The notes under the pieces: model-generated
What the model was told of the DNA's origin: nothing
Databases searched by the model: none
Seen by the model: only the letters and a program-made list of their open reading frames with translations
Assembly: GCA_947462335.1 (NCBI GenBank)
Contig: OX381721.1
Coordinates: 10,615,910-10,679,909 of the forward strand
Source of the DNA: Harmothoe impar
Lineage: Eukaryota > Annelida > Polychaeta > Phyllodocida > Polynoidae
Direction: 5' to 3'
DNA: 64,000 nt
Shown: positions 54,180-64,000 of the stretch, piece after piece
How the letters are laid out: every line of letters starts with the position of its first letter
Numbering within the stretch: the stretch's first letter is position 1
Program-made: the position numbers and the translations under genes

Positions 54180-56227
54180 TAGCACCTGGGAAAGTTGATT
54201 ACTAATTGCCGTAATGAGGGTGGGATGGGGGGGGGTGCAAAGCAACCACGCCCATAAGCAGTCTGCACCTGTATGGCCCCAATTGTGTAAGAAGGTAAAT
54301 GAGTTTACAAAACGTTTTATTTATAATTTACAAGTGTGTAAGATATCAAGATGTGTTACAAATTCATGTATGTCACTCTTTATGAATGTTCCCGTAACAC
54401 ACATTGTACCAGATTCCTTTTGACTCTTTGGAGACCTTCTCTTGGCTGGTGAGATAGCCTCCAGGATATGCCGAGCAGCTTTAATTCCTTCAGAACTCTG
54501 CTACTTTGCTTTTCTCTGTATTTCTTTCTAGAGGAAAACTAAGCATAGCTACAATTGGTGTTTCTTCTATTCATTGGGAAAAGGACACAACCTATAGTAG
54601 GTTATGTGAATAAGTGGCACTTAGTTAAACAACAACGATAAGGTCCCTGTGACTGCCAAACTATCTACTTGGACTCAAACTCAAATCAAAACAAAAACAA
54701 CAAAGAAATGACAATCAATTATAAACTTGAGCTCCAAAGGCCAATTAGAAGTAACATCAATGTAATGGTGGGCCACTGTTTTTGAATCGTAATAGGTGTT
54801 TCCCTCTTAACAGGGGGGAGTGACCTATACGTCATGACATGTATGCCGAAAAGACGTGTAGGCCACGCCCTACATAATCCACCAGGGCGTGAAACAGTAT
54901 AGGTCATTTGCTATTGTGTAGGAGTTACTAAGAATCGCTCTAGAACCATTGATATCCAATAGAAAACCTAAGATGTTCTTTTCTGTCGCCATAGAATGAA
55001 GCGTTCTTGAAAGGTTTTGGGACTATTCAGGGCTTTTCTAGGGCCATGCTGGGGTTCCCATTTGTTTTGTCTTGGCTACCGACACGTTTGGGATGAATCT
55101 CCCGTCCCCTGGTCCTCTTCTAGCACTGACTATCTACTGTACGAGGGGGGTCACTAAGTCGCACTGCTATCCATTTTAAAAGCTTGTTAATTGCTGCTAT
55201 TTCGCAAACTGCTAGTAACGATTACAATTAGGAGAAGACATCATAGCATACCTCAGGTATTATCTGATTGCAGCATACGTGATTGACTGCATCTAACCTA
55301 CATTTACTTTATCCTACCCACAAACAAGGTATAATGGGAGAGATGATTTATGTTCATGGACTTGCACAATATCAGAGAGATCTTTACTGAAAACGTTTTG
55401 GGTATAGAGAGATTCCCACATGTGATGACTCTAGGGTAATCATTGTCATTTGGGGGAGGGGGCCCATCAGCATTAGGGCCATTATTAATTAATGATGGCA
55501 GAGGGTCATCACATTGATTACTTTTTTACCTGATTGGATTCTATAATGATTGTTCTTATCAAGACCATCATTTTAAACCATTGCATCACCAATTAACTGT
55601 TTTAAGTTCATGTGCCGTAGGAGGCCATTTTTAAATTTTAGATTCAGCGTCAACTAGTAGGTCTACATGCATATCAATGAGGTGGAGTTTTGTCTAGGTA
55701 ATCTGTAGTGATGACTTGTATACAAACCTATATTACCATTGTTGATTCGCTATTACAGAGTTCATCCAGAGTCTTATACCACAACTCGGCTAGATGCGGA
55801 TTTTCACACTGCCATGCCCATTACAGAACTTTTGCTCAAATGGCCGTAAACATAATAATTATTTTCAATTTTCTGTTTGATGATAAATCAAACTGATAGA
55901 ATCCTGAGTTATATGCAAAAATTGCCATTACAATATCAATTATCAATCTATGCCAAACTATCTACACATACCAGGACGAACCAGGGAACTATTAGCATTA
56001 TAGAGGTGGTCAGGACAATCGCCAATGGAAGTAAGTGATATCATCTCATACTCTGAGCCACCTGGTGCCACCCAAGGCCTTAGGCATCTTTCTACAAAAT
56101 ATTTTAGAACTAACTGATCAAACGTTTATATTTGTGTCCCCAATACAACCTGTTAATTCAATACCAATAAGAAGAGAGCAACAACGTATTTTTCCTGCGA
56201 TTATTCTCCAATAAGCTGGCCCTCTTG
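54180..56227. other. Gene-free interval
   Basis: I see no coding, RNA or transposon features beyond short AT-rich stretches and one GGGGGAGGGGGCCC patch at 55453. Confidence 0.5.
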
Positions 56228-56825
56228 CTATTGACAGTTCAGACTGTCAATAGTGATAAATTATACTGTTATTGATAGTTCTTCACCAAACTGTCAATAG
56301 TGAGAACTTTCCCTCGTATTGACAGATACTTACTATATATTACTTTCATACCATTGGGAACTTTTTCAATACAAAGTCGAATTTGGCAGTTTTGACCGCA
56401 AAAGTGGTACTGACCGGAAGACTGCTTTGCACTGCAAAACCAATTTTGGCCCCAAAACTGATTTTGTCCCAAAAACCGTTTTTGACAATCTTTACCCTGA
56501 AACCCATTCTGACGGTGATTCTGATGCAAAAAATGATCTTTTTTGTTGTTGACAATTTAAACTTAAGAACCCATTCTGACTCAAACCCATTTTGACCCAA
56601 GGCCAAGAGCAATACCGATTTTCACCTCATATCGAATTTGGCAAATTTTGACTTCAATGTCGATTTTGGGACCGATTTGGACTTCAAGGTTTTGACTTCA
56701 AGGTTTGACTCAAATCTTTGGGGAGAACTGTCAATTAAACCAAAATGTTTCCATATTGACAGTTTGCATGAGGAACTGTTAAAAACAGTAATATTTCCCA
56801 CTATTGACAGTTCAGACTATCAATA
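56228..56825. repeat. Element with TATTGACAGTTCAGACTGTC boxes and TTTTG-rich core
   Basis: Both ends carry ACTATTGACAGTTCAGACT-like boxes (56230-56300, 56800-56825). Between them is a quasi-repeat of short GACC/TTTTG/AAAAC modules that keeps several frames open by chance. Probably a non-autonomous transposon; superfamily not assigned. Confidence 0.5.
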
Positions 56826-57744
56826 GCGGTTTTGATTCTCATGAGTACTGTGCATGGCTTAAAATCCGCCATGCTGTGGGCTGATATTTCTTCCAGGGTT
56901 ATTTTACATAGATTCATTTATTTTAGTCTGATAGAATTTGATAAGATCTAAAAAAAGGATTTTTACCAGAGCCCTCCAAATCGTCAAAAATTACCCCTTT
57001 TAAAGCCCGAACAGACTACTATCAGTGTGTTTGGTCAATTTTCTGGAAAATAATTATAGGTATTCAACTTTCATAAGTTTTTTTGATAACACTTCATGGG
57101 CAAAATCAGGTGTCTATGTCAATTCTTTACTTTACGAGGTACAAAAAACCTTTGGGGAATTTTTGTACTGCCGTCAACATTTTGCTATTGGATCAGCCGG
57201 CATCAATGCACTACCTGGTAAAAAACGGCTAGTGCATTGATGCACTATGAGGAGGTAATTTTTGCTATAAAATGCTATTATCCTGAGCACCCTCAACAAA
57301 TAATTTGAACAGAAATAACCTGTTATTATGGTACCATATGAAAGGAAATAACATGCAAATCTGTCATTTCAAAACATGTATCACAAATACCAATTCAACT
57401 ATCAACCTCAATATAACCCTACATATTAATACTACTGGGTCTGGGACCTCATTCTGCCGTATTGTGGGGAGTTTAAATTATCATAGAGCCGGCTGGAAAG
57501 AGTTAAAAAGAATATTGAACAAAGATGTGGGGCTCATTCATCATCTACATTAAAGCAGTATTTTGTCCACACTGAATAAAAAGGAATTGGAGCCATACAT
57601 GGAATACCTTGAGCAGGACGTGGGTTTATGGCAATTCATGTACTGCTGTTAACATCAGTGAGTTGAAGCCATTTAAATTGATATGGGAAAACATTGAGCA
57701 AAGATACAATGTTTAATTATGGAATATAATATGAGGATACAGCA

Positions 57745-57990
57745 GCAACAACCACAATTCTTGCATTTGAAGGAACATAATGTCTACATGGTTGGTATGT
57801 TTGAAGGGGACCCATAAAATACACCAAATAAGCAGTGGGGAAATGGGAAGGATGTATTACTTCAAATAGGGTAGTTTCTATTAATCCCTTGGGTCCATTT
57901 TAGGGGGGGTAGGTATGAATATAATCAACCTCAGGACCATGGAAAAGTGTGTTGCTAGGTAGGTATAATTATAATCAACCTGAGGACCTA
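57745..57990. repeat. Copy of the 146-bp satellite parent element
   Basis: ACCACAATTCTTGCATT, AACATAATGTCTACATGG, ATACACCAAATAAGCAG, ATAATCAACCTCAGGACCATGG and GTTGCTAGG appear in the same order as at 4450-4890. The array is reduced to one unit. Confidence 0.8.
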
Positions 57991-60229
57991 TCAAAGGAAA
58001 CCGTTCATTTGTCTACAATCACTTTGTATATATTGTGTCAGACAATAAAAATCTATTCAAACCAAAAACAATAATTATATTATTGTTATCAAATAGCATA
58101 AATTTGTGTTGTGACTCCTTAATCCAAGATGGCGGCGCAATCCAAGATGGCGGCCCCCGTTCTGACTTTTGGTAAAGGTCTCAGCGAAGGAAATCCTTTT
58201 ACTATATATTTTAATATAGCCGAAAACGCAATAACAGCTACCAGGACATTTACAATTTCTGAAAATCACCCTTGACCTAAAAGATACATCTTTCCTACAA
58301 AACATTTCCAACAAAAAATAGCTACTGACCACGGAAAATCTGAGCACTGGTCTGTAGCGTAAAACCACCTGAATTCCGCCTGAATTTGCACTGAATAATT
58401 TGCATTTTCACTGATCCCCAATCTAGCCTTTGAAAAAAATGTAAACTCACTGAGAATCCCTTTCCTATTATTTGATTGAAATTGGCAGATATTCAGCAGC
58501 ATGTGTACAAGTTTTCATAATATTGGCATCATTTCCAACTTAATTATGGACCATTCAGTGCCCCTGCAGTATTCACTTCTGACCAGAATCGTATATGACT
58601 CTCAGTTTTGTGCGGGATTACCCTCACTGAGACCTAAAGTGGAAACATCATATACCTCATCATACACAAACACTCTGAGACACTGTATTGGCGGCACCAC
58701 CAGGTGGCTACACCACACTTTGGCATAAAAAAGTTACAACCGTACATGCAGTATCATGGTCAGGGGGTGGTTTAAAAGGGCTCCAATTCATCAATACAAT
58801 GTCATTAATGTACTAGCTGCGCCGTTAATCCACCTAATTTGCATAGGTAGCACCCTTATTCTTTTTAAATAGGTTTATTGAAACATCTCATTCAGTTAAA
58901 ACACCCCTCTGAAGATGTCAGTTGATGAAATGATATATATATACATTGTAAATAAGTGAAATAACATACTCATTTGACCCAAGTGGTCTGGAAAGAGGAG
59001 GATATACAGGTAATGAATAGTGTCAATCTTTTTTGGGTGAAAAGACCAACTTATCAGTGCCCCTGACTACCTAAATTGTCAGCAATATATATTTTCCTGA
59101 TGGAAATCAGCAAAAATTTAACTTACATGCAGTGATGTTGAAATAAGGCCCCATACCCCCAAAATCACATTTTCTAGATCGACGGCAGTACACAATTAGC
59201 AGTGTACCTACTTTAGGTGGTTACCATAGCAACTGCCTTGAGACCACACAAATTCTACTTGACAGTTTTTATAGATCATCCCGTGAATATAATGTCAGAA
59301 AAATTCTCAGTCTCTCCTCCAAGATTAAAAAAACAACATTGCCTGAGCACGGTAGTGGTTAGAACAGGTCTTTAGATAATGGAAAATGTTGGCCATTCTC
59401 TATAAATCGGCATAGGTTTTTATTCGAGAAAACTAATCGACATATATCTTGTTGCAGTTAATAGGCTTGACCTACTTAATTATAGTTGTGTCTTTTATCT
59501 ACATAATAAGACCATCAGTGTATATATACCGTATTCAACATAACAAGCGCCCTGGGTGTTTAAAAAATATCTAACACAATCTGCCGCCATGATCTCCCTT
59601 TATTTCATGGTGAATACGGAAGGTTAAAGCAATGGGGGGGGGGGGGGGGGGGGTGCTGGGCGGGGCGGGGTGCGTGCAATAACCCTAGGCCGTATTTCAC
59701 GCTGGGGCCGTTCTGCACGTTCCGAGGGTCACGTGACAGATCTATTTTGTGTTTAATCCCTTTTTAGGTGAGTGATAGATATTCTTGCGCACAGACAACC
59801 TACGGTACCATTTATTTCTAAAGGTATGTCAATCAACCTCTTAGAAAACGGGCATTGAATGTATATGTGAATTGTATGCTGCAAAATCTTCACAAAATCG
59901 GACCACTGCATAAAGTGCTTGGCCTAGCCTAGCCTAAAAGTCATGCAGGCTCACTTAAAAAAGAAAACTGGAAAAAATCTGAAAAGTCCATATCCCAGTT
60001 CCTTATGAATACGCAGTATGTCCCTGATGGTAGAGAAATCAACATCAATATACCGATCAAAGCTACAGGTACATAATCCAAAAATCACCTTTCCTCTCTA
60101 TAGCCATAAATCAGTAATGTTACAGGCCATTCATATTTCATTTTCTAGTATATATGGCACATAAATGGAACACCAACAAGTTAATCCTTGCATCATATTC
60201 CTTTGATTTAAAAATGATATTAAACTTAT
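57991..60229. other. Gene-free interval
   Basis: It contains a doubled AATCCAAGATGGCGGC (58121-58155) and a 20-base poly-G (59634-59653). An ACACTCTGAGACACTGTATTGGC segment (58671) is repeated at 63094. Open frames near 58075-58500 (-) show no domain. Confidence 0.5.
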
Positions 60230-60234
60230 GCTCA

Positions 60235-60500
60235 TTTATGTTCCTTTTTGCAAAACGCAATAAATCCAAAAGTACTTTTATTTGCAAAATGCAATAAATC
60301 CATATTTCATACCCCTTCTAAAAAGAATTATTATTTCATATTTAGAGAATATTATTAATGGTATAGGGCCATATCATACACAATGAAGTCTAAGTAAGAC
60401 CTTGCACATACAGGAAGGAGCACATAAAAACAATGTTTGGTCAGGTGGATTTATTGCGCTTTGCAAAACAACTGCTTTTGAATTCTTTGCGTTTTGCAAA
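60235..60500. repeat. Inverted TTGCAAAACGCAATAAATCC repeats
   Basis: TTGCAAAACGCAATAAATCC (60249), a diverged direct copy (60281) and an inverted copy (GGATTTATTGCGCTTTGCAA, about 60446) outline a small non-coding element. Confidence 0.6.
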
Positions 60501-60845
60501 AAAAAACACCTGAATTTTAGATAGGCCCTATAATTGTACTAGATGAAGATAATTTTGAATTTTTTTTCAATTCATTTTTCAATTTAGGCTACCGAACAGC
60601 TGTTTTCTCCCGTTTTTGTCTTTTGGCGCTTATTGCGTTTTGGAACCAAACTCTTCAAATCCAACGGGCTGCTGGCCAGCTATACACTCAGAAAATAACT
60701 CCACTATATCTTACATGTTCCTGTCTAGATCATGGACTGGCCAAACTATAGTCAACTCTGTGTACAAAGGTTGTTAGTGAAATAATGATATCTATCTGAT
60801 TCAATTTAAATCCTGACAGAGATTTTTGTACATTTCAACAGAAAC

Positions 60846-61844
60846 ATGATGAATAGTCGCTTGAGGACAACACTCCTTGGTTATTCGCTGATCCTGCTCT
60901 GCGATGTATTATGGGTTGCATCTGGAACAGCTGTGCAGCTACTCGAGAGACAAGTACCTGATTTTCAACTTGGGTTCCTTCGATATATAGGTGCAATGCT
61001 GTGTGCTACAGTACCCATGTACTTCAACAAAAGAACTGAACTTGTTTTACCCAAGGAATCCTATGTACATGTACTACTGATGGGGATATGTTCAATAGGC
61101 TACAATTGCCTCTATTTCTGTGCAGCATCAATTGTGCCACTTAGTCATGTGTCCCTTGAATCTATTTCTATTATTATAATAATAACTATCATATTGAGAA
61201 TATTGTTTAATAAGAAACATAACATTGTCATATCCATCTCCATTATTGTCTGTGCATTTGGTATAGTATTGTTGGTTCAGCCTTGGAAGGGTTTCACTCA
61301 TGGATTTACACCAGGATTTATTAGTTCTACAGAAAACCTTACTGTTTCAGCAGGGTACACTGGACCTAATTATTCTTTATCTGCATGGATTGCTTTTGGA
61401 TACTTTGCACTAGTTGGTGCGGGTGCATTTGAGTCTTTCTACATTATACTCGCTGGGGTTTACTTGAAGAAAATAGAACCAGCCTTCCTCACTCTTCTTA
61501 CATCTGGTGTGTCGTTACCAATAAGCTTAATCTGCATATTTTATCTAGAGCAACCTGTGTGGATCACCGAGCCATATACTATCTTACTGGTATCAATACA
61601 TGTATTTGGCACAGGACTAGGTATACTTTGTCAAGTTGCATCATGCCAATTGATAAGCTCCATACATGTTACCATGATGGGGAACCTTGTCCCTGTTCTC
61701 AACCTTATTCTCCAGTATACCATCCTGGGTGGATATTTGTATGGTAGAAGGAATGTACTGGAGGTAACTGGGTGCATACTGATAGTAGTATCTGTTACTT
61801 TTAGCGGGCTCTTTAACAATGAGGAGAAACATGAAGACTTCTGA
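60846..61844 (+). CDS. EamA/DMT-type membrane transporter (332 aa, uninterrupted ORF)
   Basis: About ten hydrophobic segments in two halves of five: residues 9-30 (LLGYSLILLCDVLWVASGTA), then roughly 42-60, 74-100, 105-120 and 127-145, a polar loop (about 146-170), and five more to about 323. A conserved glycine/asparagine-rich helix (MMGNLVPVLNLILQYTILGG) lies near 278-297. This is the architecture of drug/metabolite transporters, including SLC35F/G-like proteins, but the substrate cannot be read. There is no intron in the ORF. AG precedes the ATG by a few bases (TTTCAACAG), so a 5' non-coding exon may lie upstream. It ends in a short acidic tail. An in-frame open stretch does not follow directly, but see 61887-62102. 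Confidence 0.8.
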   Translation: MMNSRLRTTLLGYSLILLCDVLWVASGTAVQLLERQVPDFQLGFLRYIGAMLCATVPMYFNKRTELVLPKESYVHVLLMGICSIGYNCLYFCAASIVPLSHVSLESISIIIIITIILRILFNKKHNIVISISIIVCAFGIVLLVQPWKGFTHGFTPGFISSTENLTVSAGYTGPNYSLSAWIAFGYFALVGAGAFESFYIILAGVYLKKIEPAFLTLLTSGVSLPISLICIFYLEQPVWITEPYTILLVSIHVFGTGLGILCQVASCQLISSIHVTMMGNLVPVLNLILQYTILGGYLYGRRNVLEVTGCILIVVSVTFSGLFNNEEKHEDF

Positions 61845-61886
61845 ATCACAAAGACAAGGGGAGGGGGGAAGGGCGGGTATATCAAC

Positions 61887-62102
61887 ATGAATTGGTACTT
61901 CATTGTGAGGGGGGGGGGGGACAAATTCAAGCTAAGGATAAAACGACATGTTTCAAATGATGCTGAATTGCCTGAATTGTCGTTTGTGGATGAAGAAAGT
62001 CTGATGTTCACTGACGAAAACTCTGCGTCAGAAAGTCAAACAAAATTAATGATGGCCCTGACCAATAGACTAAAGTTTGACTTAATACCATTAATAGCAT
62101 GA
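61887..62102 (+). CDS. Small ORF (71 aa) with acidic tail-like sequence, uncertain
   Basis: MNWYF, then RIKRHVSNDAELPEL, FVDEESLMFTDEN and a helical C-terminus. The composition looks coding and resembles a cytoplasmic transporter tail. A poly-G run (61910-61920) sits between it and the transporter. It could be the 3' UTR of the transporter mRNA, a former C-terminal extension cut off by mutation, or chance. Confidence 0.3.
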   Translation: MNWYFIVRGGGDKFKLRIKRHVSNDAELPELSFVDEESLMFTDENSASESQTKLMMALTNRLKFDLIPLIA

Positions 62103-63788
62103 GGTAAGCTGAGACAAGGCTTGCAGGGTATCCATGTCTCATCATAGTTAAACTGTGATGAGACACGGATATAAAAATATGGTATGTTAGATGATTGGAG
62201 GCTGATGTTTTATTGTGAGTATAAGGTCCGCTTATACTGCGATAAAACCAAATGTGACTGTAGACTATTCAGTGGTTCCCCCCAGTGGACAGGTGGGGAA
62301 CCTGGGACTTCAGGAGCACCTGGTGGTCACCTGTAGCACCAGGTGTGCTGTGGGACTTATTCACAACCACAGAGGACATGGTATGGTACACAGCGCGGTA
62401 GACACACGCAGTGGTTGTAACATTCATAGTCGTTTTTTTTTAATGTTTATATTCTACAGCAGGTTTCATGTCGGGTCATGAGATTAAACACGCCCAAACA
62501 CTCAGTTAGTCTTGTGTATTCCTTGTGTATTTAATGCATACCATCACTACATTAATGCAGGGTTTATAGTCACTAAACCTTTTTTCATTGGTTTTCTGGA
62601 GTTGGGACGTACCTCATTTAGCATCATCCAACTTCAGAGACTTAGTAGGGAAGACTGGCGGCTAAGAGTCACCTCTAATATTCATCCTTGTGTTAAATAT
62701 ACAGGTTGAGTTTGAGTTTGAGATATTTTTATTTGGCATAAATCCATTATCCAGTAATGTCTTTCGATTACAGCCAACAAGACGCATATGTACAAGTTTC
62801 CATATAGTGAATGTAACATATATATATATCCACACACAAATTAACGTAATATACATCTGACATTAATACAAACATAAATACCGACAGGCACGTTGCACAG
62901 AGATGACCAGGAAGCGATGGGCAGTACACGTATCCATACTATCACCATTAGTTGGGTTTTACAACACAGGGCGGTCGAGACGATCCATTGGTAAACCTTA
63001 GAAAAAGTTTTACTGTCCTTACTCAAATATGAGGACAAGATTGTACAAGGGAAATCTTCAGTGATTAAAGGCATTCATTAATTAGAAAACATAAACACTC
63101 TGAGACACTGTATTGGCAATGGAATTATTAAGTCTTCATGATATCACACTTGGACTCTTGATGCCAGTCTACATGATGGCCATCGGCCGAAGCTATATAG
63201 GAAATGTATGGGCTTAGTCGGCCAAAGTTCCCCAGTGGATGGTGGCCATAATGCATGTAGAAATACTGGATGTAGAATTCCGGAAAGTGAATTTCAGCAT
63301 ACCGTCTGTGCCGATTCCTCCTGTTGTTGTTGAACGCCACCTATGTATAACCTTGAATGTTACATAACCTTGGTGAAAGTGAACCCCTTTGGGTATTATT
63401 TGGGTATTATTTATCATTCAGACTATCATTTCTTTCTTCCTGGGTAGTTATCTGCTGTATGTTTGTCTTCAAACCACTGTATGTTTTTGTTTAGTCTTGT
63501 GTTACACTTTCCATTTCTCATTAATACATTAATTTTGTCAATCAATTTTTTGTCAAAACATACTATTTACATAATATATGTACATGAATAATCTGATATT
63601 GAATTGATGTTTTTGATACAGATTGACTTCATTTTATCCACTTTTTGTATATTGTGAGAAGATCAATAAAGACTACTTCAAAACCCTGAAAAAAAAACAC
63701 TATTTGAGAGGATATGTGCGTCTCATTGCCACATTGCATTTGCAAGTCTCCAACCAGCTAGCGGTCCCCATGTTCACTGTCCCAACAC
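62103..63788. other. Gene-free interval
   Basis: Open frames on both strands are short and without recognisable domains. AATAAA with an A-run at about 63665-63698 could end a transcript. No named repeat is seen. Confidence 0.45.
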
Positions 63789-63818
63789 TGATGTGCTGAC
63801 CACGTGGTCAGCACATCA
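63789..63818. repeat. Perfect 30-bp palindrome centred on CACGTG
   Basis: The 15-bp arm TGATGTGCTGACCAC meets its exact complement. The centre is an E-box (63801-63806), followed by ATGGCGG. Possible bHLH-zip site or cruciform. Confidence 0.8.
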
Positions 63819-64000
63819 ACATGGCGGATGGTCACTTGAATGGAGGCTAGACTTTGCCTGATAACAGGGTGTTCCTGGGCTATTTAGAATGTACACTTTA
63901 CAATAGATAGCTACAATATCTATTTACACCAAGTGGATATTGATTCAACCATGATAGGGGCCTAGATATTCAGTATTGGCAACCATACACACAATGAGTG

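Overview
The window is animal nuclear DNA. It has large introns with GT/AG borders, dense non-autonomous transposons, satellites and broken retrotransposons. Gene content and repeat style fit an invertebrate deuterostome, and amphioxus (Branchiostoma) is my best guess; nothing here proves the species.

Host genes. (1) A LIV-1 type ZIP zinc transporter (SLC39A4/A12-like) on + from 7615 to 40069: 14 coding exons whose phases all join, giving 699 residues. Its first intron is about 21.2 kb. (2) Two SOUL/heme-binding (HEBP2-like) genes in divergent orientation, one on - (44920 to 42474) and one on + (49519 to 51919). They share the same four-exon structure, and exons 2, 3 and 4 are exactly 124, 193 and 175 nt in both. 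The + copy carries an extra in-frame 102-nt candidate exon. (3) An uninterrupted EamA/DMT-type membrane transporter of 332 aa at 60846-61844.

Mobile element of note. A 9373-bp element (18249-27621) sits in intron 1 of the ZIP gene. It starts with AG, ends with CT, is flanked by a perfect 6-bp target duplication (CACCCC) and has terminal inverted repeats (TIRs) of roughly 0.5 kb. These are Polinton/Maverick hallmarks. It encodes an intact protein-primed-type family B DNA polymerase with an OTU-like N-terminal region, an acidic low-complexity protein ending in a PC4-like ssDNA-binding domain, and a protein of two tandem Death domains. I find no integrase, capsid, protease or packaging ATPase. 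Its TIRs are packed with CCAAT, ETS (CCGGAAGT), E-box (CACGTG) and CRE (TGACGTCA) motifs. It looks like a reduced, recently active Polinton relative that carries a host-like cell-death or innate-immunity module.

The rest is repeat landscape. The left edge (1-3400) holds a LINE reverse-transcriptase fragment and a Penelope-like element with a Gag-like ORF. Two arrays of one 44-bp satellite family lie about 50 kb apart in opposite orientation, and a 146-bp satellite occupies 4585-5350. Several foldback MITE families occur, four of them with CACTG...CAGTG ends at TA targets. One of these interrupts a repeat whose uninterrupted copy is also in the window, so its insertion site can be read directly. 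The 3' splice site of ZIP exon 6 is the last unit of a tandem repeat that copies the splice acceptor several times.
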